Shown: positions 55,804 to 64,000 of the stretch, piece after piece
How the letters are laid out: each line of letters starts with the position of its first letter
Numbering within the stretch: the first letter of the stretch is position 1
Assembly: GCA_051530055.1 (NCBI GenBank)
Contig: CM121343.1
Coordinates: forward strand, 4,588,001 to 4,652,000
Direction: 5' to 3'
Length of the DNA stretch: 64,000 nucleotides
DNA from: Neoechinorhynchus agilis
Lineage: Eukaryota > Acanthocephala
Notes under the pieces: generated by a model
Databases searched by the model: none
What the model was told of the DNA's origin: nothing
Seen by the model: only the letters and a program-made list of their open reading frames with translations
Position numbers and translations under genes: made by a program

Positions 55804-56410
55804 ATGGTACCACAATTGTCAGATTTACAAAGTTAGTTCAAATCGTGAAGTTCACTCAATTTTACTTGAACGCCTAGGAATCGGAGTTGGTCTTCTATTA
55901 TTCGGATTATCCTTCCTGACCTTAGGAACTTTACTCTTTTTTGATAGAGGCTTGTTAGCTATTGGAAACGTGAGTGAACGCATAATAAACATTTTTAGCT
56001 TCACAAAAATATCAGTTGCTGTTAGTTGTCGGAGTCGTACTCATTATTGGCCTGGAACGCGCATTGCGGTTCTTTTTTCGGAAATCCAACCGTACATCTA
56101 CATTCGCGCTCAGCGGTGGAATGATTGTCGTCTTAGCAGGATGGACAATCTTCGGTATGATTCTTGAATTATACGGACTTGCTGCACTTTTTGGGTATGG
56201 CAAAATCCGACTAATGTAGATATAATTTCTATTTTATTTAGTGGATTCATACCAGTCCTCATAAACTATTTAAGGAATCTGCCCGGTATCGGACACGTGC
56301 TAATGCTTCCAGGCATCAAACAGGTAAATCGATTATATTAAATTAATAACTGCAATAATTTTTGAACTTAGGTGGTCGATTCTATAAGTATGCCGAAGAC
56401 AATGGTATAA
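55804..56410 (+). CDS. GOLT1B: vesicle transport protein GOT1 (GOLT1)
   Basis: Five exons (55804-55831, 55878-55969, 56016-56194, 56242-56323, 56372-56410) with introns of 46, 46, 47 and 48 bases. The protein has 139 residues, matching the family's 138-140. It begins MVPQLSDLQRIGVGLLLFG (family MISLTDTQKIGMGLTGFG). LLFFDRGLLAIGN, IGLERALRFFFRK and LPGIGHVLMLPGIKQVVDS are equally close to the family. Four TM segments are visible. GOT1 acts in ER-Golgi and intra-Golgi transport. Every junction closes in phase, which makes this the clearest guide to intron size in the window. It probably shares a primary transcript with the gene before it. Confidence 0.95.
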
Positions 56411-59400
56411 AAACATTTCTGACATGTATTTCGGTTATTCATCAATAAAAAGAGGTTATTCAGAGTAAATGAAAAACCCACTTGTGTAAATTATTTCGTT
56501 GGAAGTTCCGACGAAGAAATTCCTTTTTTAAATAAGAGTGGTAGAGTGAAATTAAAATGTTCAATGTTTAGCTTCTCGGATGCATCACTTATCCTACTTT
56601 TTGTGCCGATCTTGATTCTCAAGCTAATAAACTATAGGTCCATACTAATCCTTTCGCGAGTCAAAAATAAATGGAGTATTTAATCTGATTAGGACGTTGT
56701 CAGTATCGCTCTTTGGTTTATGGAGAGTTTTGTGAGTTTGAAATAACAATTGAATCGCTCGACAATTTAAACTTTTCATATCGTGATCATAAGCAATGAT
56801 AATGTTTAAAACAAGGTCTTTGGCGAAAATTGATCTAGATACATTTCGCATTACTGGATTTTCCTATATCTAGCCACTCCGATCATTATGCATACTTGGC
56901 GTTTAAAAAAGAAATTTAGATTATTCTAAAATAAAGGGACAATTTACCCGTGTCAAACATATAAGTACGCATTTTTCTTTAGCATTAATAAGTCGATATG
57001 TTGAGCTTAATAGGGGAAAAGAGACCACTTGAAGTATTCCAAGGTAACAAAATAGTGAATAGACACGAAAAAAATAGAACGGAATCTAGTAAAGATCACA
57101 TTGAAAAGTTGCTTTTTTAATCGAATAGGAAATAGTTTATTGATGGAATATAGGAACTTTATTTTAAGCCATAAGATCATTCACACCACCGCCTTTCTGG
57201 ATCACTCAGCTGCCTTAGTAGTGTAACGGTCGAATGGAAGGGAGGCAGCGTGACCTCGTCTAAAATGAAAAATCAACTGGGAGATTTGTGTACAAACTGT
57301 TTAAGATGATTTTTATGAGTTCCGGATGACATGCTAATGTGTACCTTGCCCGCGGCACGCTGCCAACATAGAACGTTTCCTATAATGGAACATTTTTGCA
57401 CTTAATTGCCATTTAGTTAGCATTCTCAGAAATCAAAATAATAAACAGTTTTCCGTGGGGGCATTGTACGAAATAATAAATAATTTAGTTGCGAGCAGGT
57501 TATAATTAGACTGCGTGCGTGGAGGAGTTGGCGAGGTAGAGAAATAGTAATCAACACCTTTGGACCGCATTGATTGTTGTGTTATTACATTACAGACTGC
57601 TGATGCTTAGACAACTTGAATCAAATTCCGCCAATATTAAATCTCCATTGAAGCGTGGAATTGCTTTTGTGTGATTAGGTGGTGGCTTATAATCGTGAAA
57701 TGATTGATAAATCTTGAGTTTAGAGTATTTTTCATACACCGGATATGTCATTTTGTAATTTGGGTGCCCGGTGTGCAATTGCTACTATCGGTTTCAGCGA
57801 ATGACTATGTACTTCCCGTGCAGACGTCTCGTCTGACCGCAAAATTTCGATATCTGCCATCATCATCATCATCGTCGTCGAATGGCTATTTACATTTTAT
57901 TTATTTTTTTATTGTAAGTATCGAACCCTTGGTGAAGACGGCAAATGCTCTTGATTCAAAAAAACGATTCGATGGTGGCGAGGACATGTAAGCTCATAAC
58001 CACTCCTGCAAATTAAAATATGACCTAATTACCGGATAGAAAATACCATTCTTTATTTATGAATACTTAAGTTCTTGAAATTATTAATGAGGCTGACTAG
58101 CGAGTCGTAGACGTCAAAATACCCCTATCTAAACCAATTATCATCTATACAAATATTTTCTAGGTAAAATCAATTTTTGCATTCTCGACATCCTTATGAA
58201 CGTTTATCGGAAATCATGATCACCATAAACTTCCGCCCTTTGCTGGTCCAAAGTCTCAAGTACATGTCAATTACATGCATTATCAAAATTGACTTATATG
58301 AGGACTTCTCGTTATAGTTTATCTCATGGAATTCGCTTCGAACAAGTACGCGGTGACATGCAAATCACTGAATTATCTAATCTTGAAGAAAATCCATTCA
58401 ATTTCATTCCCACAAGGATGCTACGGTTAGATGTATTATGTGAAGAGTGTTAGGTAGAGCGCAATGGGCTTTCTAGTTGTAGATAGGATAGCAATCTCAG
58501 CAATCGAAAACTTGATTTGACTGATGAAATTTAAAGCCTCCTCTTCGTCATGCATGTTTCAGAAATCCCTCCTTAACATGGCAAACGACTAAGATCTTAT
58601 ATCCATATAAGTGACTGAAATTCGAAAGGGATACCCCGCAGACAAAAAGACATTGGTTATCGCGGCGAAAACTGCTAACAGTGTAAATATAAACGAAAAC
58701 ATTCTTTACACCATGTGCATCAACAAAAGCGAGAATATCAGGAAGTGGGAACTTTTCAGGCTCTACAGTGTATCGTAATTCAATATTAGTGCTTAATCTC
58801 ACGTCTGCCAAAAAAATGTAAAAATTGCGCGTTGCAATAAGTAAATCCTAGCTGAATAACTTGGCTCTCTACTTTTTGATAGCCAGAATTCGTGTCCCTC
58901 GTATTAATTCTCAAATGTATACGCGGAATGATAAAGATGAGAACTTGCTTGTGTCTCTAATCATTCAACGATCTTGAATGCCATCGACTTGTAGAATCCT
59001 CACAACGACCTTCACATTGGTGTAAATGCTAATTTAGCCTTCGTTTCTTTAGCATCAATTCAGTAATCGACTTGGTCGAAACCCACAAGGGACGGTGCAT
59101 GCAACCATTATGGCGACCATGGTTTTCCGCATGCCTCGTCTCGTCGATAATTATCGAAACGGAAGTTGACGAGAAACCATGGTTAATATTGTGGACCAGA
59201 CGAAATTTAACTTGTTGGAATTCCTGTCATTTCTTAACAATTTTGAGACTTCGGGACCGCCGTAAAATTATAGTCTAATTTTTTAATATCGATAGAATAA
59301 GATTGTTTCAATTTTAGAATGAAGTATAGAAGTTAACCCCAATTCGCGTGAGCAATTTGTTAATTTTTGATGCCTCTAAGAAACACAAAACCAAAGTTTA

Positions 59401-61882
59401 TTTTGATTGGCTGAAACATAATCGCTGTAACAAAGGCGTTTGTTTTTTTATGGTGTCTCCGGCGGCTTTGGCGAGATCCTTGATTGATAAGAAAAATACA
59501 TAGATTTTCGATCGAGTGGGCGCTTATCAACTAAATTTGCCACTTCTAACTAAATTACAGCATTCGCATTCATTGTGTGATCAATCACTTTAGATAATTT
59601 GGTTTAATTAAATATTTATGAACCACACCTAATTTAAAGGCTGATTGTTTTCTCTACTAAAGGTGCCAATTTCAGCACTTGGGTTGACCTGGTGTATTGC
59701 TTATTAAGCATTTGCCTTTATTGCTAAATTTTCGATTCATGTGTCACACATACCTGCATGCTAAGGACGAACTCGTGCTGGTAGGCGCCCATAAATTCAT
59801 TTTGCTTGTGATTTATAGTGCATTAATTCTGGATCCTAAATAAGTGGCTTAAAGCGCTTCGCATCTGGCCAGGATATGTTTTAAGGACGCATAGCATTCA
59901 ACCACTTTCTATGTAGGCTTCATCGCCGCCGATACCAATGAATTATGCTCCATCGTCCATTGTGCGTCGATGCTGGCGGTGTTGTAGTCTCTCAATGGAT
60001 GCTTTAGCAGATATAAACGGCGCATTACGCCACAGAGTGCTAGAAACGGCATCCCTTGCGGGTCATTTCAGCGGAAATTCACGGTCAATGTTGTTGCGTT
60101 AATGCTTATTCTCGTCTTTGTTTTCCTAGGGGCGGAATCTAAGGCTTTTCAGAGGGGAACTGTTCTGTTTTTTGTCACCTAATGAGCCAGCAGAAGAAAT
60201 CAGAAGCACTCCACGCGGCTGAAATACAATGTTTACCGGCGCCTGCAGACTAGAACCAATAAATCACTTTAGGCTACTACTACTACTAAGCTTGTTTTCG
60301 CTTTCAAGCACAACACGGTGATTATGGAACATCTTTCCGAGCACAACCCATGCCTTTGTTGCAAAAAAATCAAATTGGTTCCACCACACTGCAGCTACCA
60401 CCATAGAGTTCCTCCAAATTGCATGCTCTCCCTTTGATCTACGCCGTGTAAACTGTCAACATAAAGGTATTCATTAATATTGAATGAAAAGGTGGTATAG
60501 TGCTGCCGCATGGGCTTTCTACTTCCAAACGTGATTGCCACTCTAGACCATCGCAAAAATGGAGTAGACGATGCGAGCTGCCGGGCCGTTATGCAGAAGG
60601 GTCCGAGTTTGTCGCACTTTTCGACCACAAACAAAATATGTTCATGCCTTCGCATTTGGGTCGCCCATTTTCGCTTCGTCTAGCCTCCCTTCTCCATCAC
60701 ACACTCACACACACACACAATGACTTCATCAATTTTATACGCTTCATGGAACTTGAAGTCCCATGCAGAATCGAGTCCGAAGCTTAATTACGGAATCCGC
60801 CTTCCAAGGGAACCCCCGCTGACATGATACCGCTTCTCGTATTGCGCTGGCCATCGATTATCATCTACTAAATTAACGCCGCCGCCCTAACCATTGAAGA
60901 CCCGTGTTTATTCACGTGAATTATGGAAATGCGCGAAATTTTTGCTCTGAGTATTCCTTCACTCGCTATATTGGAAATTCGAAATCAACTATTGATAAAT
61001 TGTTTCGAAAATGCAACAATTTATGAAGAATGATTCTACTTTGCCCTTTTTTGTTAGCTAACAATTTGAAGGAATACAAGAAAACTCAGCGACCATCGAT
61101 TGGAAGAAATTGACTTAATCAAAAATCTTTAAGCTACAGAGTTTTATTTCCTTCATTTCATCAATTATACCAAAAAGCCATAATATCTCGTTCAGTCTTT
61201 TTAGGCGGTTGAATTGTAAAATTTTAGTACATCCTCGAAAATTTTGATGTCCTTTGAAACTCGAACTTTCACATTTTTATTGCTATATCGAACAGAAATG
61301 CGAAATATTGGGTTCAGTATTGGCATGTTTTTTTTCATTGCAGATTTTGGCTGCTTCTCTTTCCAAATTTCCTTCGTTGTGTGTAAATTTTGCTAACAAC
61401 CTTAATGGAGGCACACGAGTGTGCTGAAATCAATGGGATTCAATAAATTATTTTAATTTTCCGTCATAACAAAACAAACTATTTTACGCAATTTTCCATG
61501 GTGCCAACATGCTATTGTATTTGATATTCCCAAGTTGAATATCCGTTAAATTTTTCAATGGTGGAATTTGTTTTCCTTTAATAGGTCCAAAGTCATATGC
61601 CCTAAATATTAATACTTAAAATGGATTCTAAAAATTTCCTACTGCATTCTGAACATCATCCACTTGGTAGACAAAAAGTCTATTGTTACCATCACCATTT
61701 ATTCTCTTTTGCACACCTCCTGGGAGTCTGAATACCCTATCTTCCCATCGTGAAACATTGGACGATACTGTACCGTAGTGGAAAACGACAATCGAAACAC
61801 TCTGCGCTACTGTTCTGTAACTGCATAAATTCGGTCAACCATCAAGTTATTGTTCGAGACATTTTTTCCAGAATTATGCATC
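56411..61882. other. long intergenic region, about 5.5 kb
   Basis: No gene accepted. It contains an (ATC)n tract at 57859-57880, a (CA)n tract near 60705-60720 and only short low-quality frames. In a window of compact genes, a long empty stretch before a developmental receptor is where distal regulatory elements of that gene would be expected, but no specific site can be supported by eye. Confidence 0.45.
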
Positions 61883-64000
61883 ATGCTTTCCAACGGAAAC
61901 TATCTAATTCACGCTCTTCTGATCATCTTATTCAATCCTACAAACTATGATTGCCTTAACCTTGCTCTAAAATCGGTAAACGGTGAGAAAACGAAGAACC
62001 ATTGGTCAGGTAAGCACTAAAATCACTTTTGTTGTATTTTACTCAATATTTAGGTGAACCTTCACGTGAAGTGATTAAAGGTTTGCCGACAATCACTAGC
62101 CATCCTCAATCCCAAATTGTACGTGTGAATGGAAACGTAGAACTGTTATGTGAAACTAACGTACATAACGCACAAATAGCCTGGTTTTACGGGCAGAAAC
62201 GACTCAAGGTAGCATTCGACGTTCAAATCGACAATAGCAAACTTTTGCTGAAACATTTTGCTACAAATCAATCTTCGGTGGGTCCTGGAAAGTACCACTG
62301 TGTGCTTTCAACACCTAAAGGAGACATCTTAAGTCGATCAGCTTATTTATCAATACCACGTAAGTTGTGCATTCGATATCGCTTCGATAAAATTCTGCGA
62401 AGTGGAGACTCAGGGTGCTTTGTCGCATGTTGATGTGTTTCTTTGTGGAGTTGATTTCTTAGATTTTACATGCATTTGTACCTTTGGAGTGTCATATAAT
62501 TCCCCTGCTCTTGTAAGGTTGTAATTCGAGCCTAAAACCTGTTTAATTATCATGACAATGCTTTGCTAAACACTTTTTTATACAGGTTCATTGACACAAA
62601 AGTTATATAGAGACTAAGAGCGCATACACACTGATAATACCCAATAGATCGCTGAGATAGGACCGAAGTATTGCTAGTGTTTTTTTTAAAGATAATGCGA
62701 AAGGCAGTCTGTCGTTAACTGAATTTTGAAACACTTTTGCCATTAAGATGAAATTTTATTCGCTAGCGTGTACCGTGGATTTCCAAGCTCTCCTTTCATA
62801 ATACTTTAGTTCTGTCCGACTTCAAGAAATCGCGTTCCCGTCGAGTTCTAGTAGCAAAAGAGCACGATACAATTGTCGTTGAATGCAGTCTCACCCATAG
62901 CCTACCGCCTGCAGTACCGATCATCTATACACCCGAAGGAGCGCCAATATCTGACGCAACAGGTAAATATATCGAATTTTAGTTCTGCACATACAATTTA
63001 TCTCCCGTTCCTTCGGTGATCTCATTTCTAGTTAAATATGTACTGATGCCAAGCGGAAATTTGTATATAAAGGATGTACAAATGTCTGATACAGGTCTTT
63101 ACAAGTGCGGAGCATACAATCCTGTTTTGAAGAAGACTGTAAATAGTTCCGTCGAGACCTGGCTTAGGGTCGTGAGAACAGCACGTGATGTTACCGATAG
63201 AAGTCAACTCGGTCTGACCGTAGCGAGCAACGGGAAGATGTACGTGGAACCACCCAAAGCACTTAGAGTTGTCCAAGGATCTAACTTAACACTCGAGTGC
63301 GCCCCCAATCAGCTTCCAGGATTGATTATATGGGAAAAGTTCGGTGGAAGACTACCGGAGAAAAGATCGCACTACGATCCTGATCTTGGTATTCTTGAAA
63401 TCAGAGAATTACGTGTATCGGATCGTGGAACGTACATCTGCAAGGTCTACGAACAAATCGGATCGGGAAACAAAAGTCCTATATGGATGAGTCGAAGCCT
63501 CGTTGAAGTTGAGCAGCCTCCAAAGTTCATAAATGCACATAAATTGTTAAAAGCAAAGCCGCTCGCTAATGTAGATCTTCCTTGTGCACCGGACGAAGGG
63601 AAACCGAAATCGAGTATTGCATGGATGTTCAATGCAGTACCTATCCCGCTGTCGAACACATCAAGTCATACGTTCTCTGAAAAGGACAACACTTTACGTT
63701 TGATTGGAATTGACCATCGTCGACATGAGGGCGTCTATCAGTGTATAGCGGATAATCGGCATGGATCTGACATTTTGACATACTATGTGAGCGTCGATAA
63801 CCAGCAGAATCACGGCCAGCCGAGAGTTAACATGGATATCGTGGTGGTGCCACCGAAGCAAACGGTTCGTGAAACTGAAACAATAACAATGGATTGCTTG
63901 ACTGGATACGCACATCCGATCTATTGGATTCACGTTGACGGTAATGGGAAAATGCGTCCGGCGAACGTAGTGTTCAAGGACCGAATGGAGTTGATTGACG
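61883..64000 (+). CDS. CDON/BOC/Ihog-type immunoglobulin receptor, 5' part
   Basis: Exons 61883-62009 (signal peptide), 62054-62359 (Ig1), 62810-62962, and 63032 onward past the window end; introns of 44, 450 and 69 bases all close in phase. At least four Ig domains are visible, each with paired Cys and DxGxYxC-type ends (SDTGLYKCGAYNP, SDRGTYICKVYE, HEGVYQCIADN). Ig2 opens LLSDFKK and contains LMPSGNLYIKDVQMSDTGLY, closely resembling CDON ([29 protein letters not shown]). These receptors bind Hedgehog and Patched through fibronectin domains, which would lie beyond this window. A TTTTTTCCAG acceptor-like site precedes the ATG by about 12 bases. The paralogue is undecided, and a different Ig-CAM is possible. 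Confidence 0.85.

Noticed and set aside
57704-57991. Plus-strand frame with a serine run
   Set aside because: The serine run is an (ATC/TCG) microsatellite; there is no convincing start or domain.
60395-60787. Overlapping frames on both strands near 60.5 kb
   Set aside because: They overlap fully on opposite strands, include a CA microsatellite, and show no domain or splice context.

Overview
This is animal nuclear DNA: intron-containing genes for RNA polymerase II and III subunits, a basal transcription factor, a nucleoporin, ESCRT and Golgi trafficking proteins, a Rab, CDK11, LIN-9 and an immunoglobulin cell-surface receptor. The introns I could phase are very short (mostly 41-54 bases). 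In at least ten genes a sequence resembling a 3' splice site ends on, or a few bases before, the start codon. Two gene pairs lie only about 80 bases apart on one strand. Tiny introns, apparent trans-splice acceptors, operon-like spacing and a Patched-related protein suggest a nematode or another spliced-leader-using invertebrate. This is inference; no species is named by the sequence.

Layout. 0-6 kb: a small secreted protein, a retroelement fragment broken by a SINE, and a four-exon Patched-related (PTR) membrane protein on the minus strand. 6-13 kb: gene-poor and microsatellite-rich, with one unrecognised Cys-rich, polyPro/polyGln membrane protein and a 181-bp duplication around a Penelope-like tail. 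14-22 kb: CDK11 (minus), POLR3F (plus) and TFIIA gamma (minus), separated by foldback elements. 22-25 kb: a LINE and a SINE with clear target-site duplications. 25-29.3 kb: three unrecognised minus-strand genes, two of them operon-like. 30-31.7 kb: retroelement pieces. 31.9-35.6 kb: intronless POLR2B (minus). 35.6-40.3 kb: repeats and Penelope/LINE remains. 40.4-48 kb: LIN-9 (plus), an 18-unit satellite that starts in LIN-9's last exon, a Rab GTPase (minus) and Nup54 (plus). 48-56.4 kb: eEF1-gamma, STAM, a probable NDUFA11-like protein and GOT1, all plus strand. 56.4-61.9 kb: a long intergenic region. From 61.9 kb to the end: the 5' part of a CDON/BOC/Ihog-type immunoglobulin receptor.

Functionally the window is dominated by housekeeping transcription (POLR2B, POLR3F, TFIIA gamma, CDK11, LIN-9) and membrane traffic (STAM, GOT1, Rab, Nup54). 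Two genes have links to Hedgehog-type signalling: the PTR-like protein and the CDON/BOC-like receptor. Mobile DNA is abundant and varied: at least four foldback (MITE-like) families, two tRNA-derived SINEs, LINEs, Penelope-like pieces and one multi-copy retroelement of unassigned clade.
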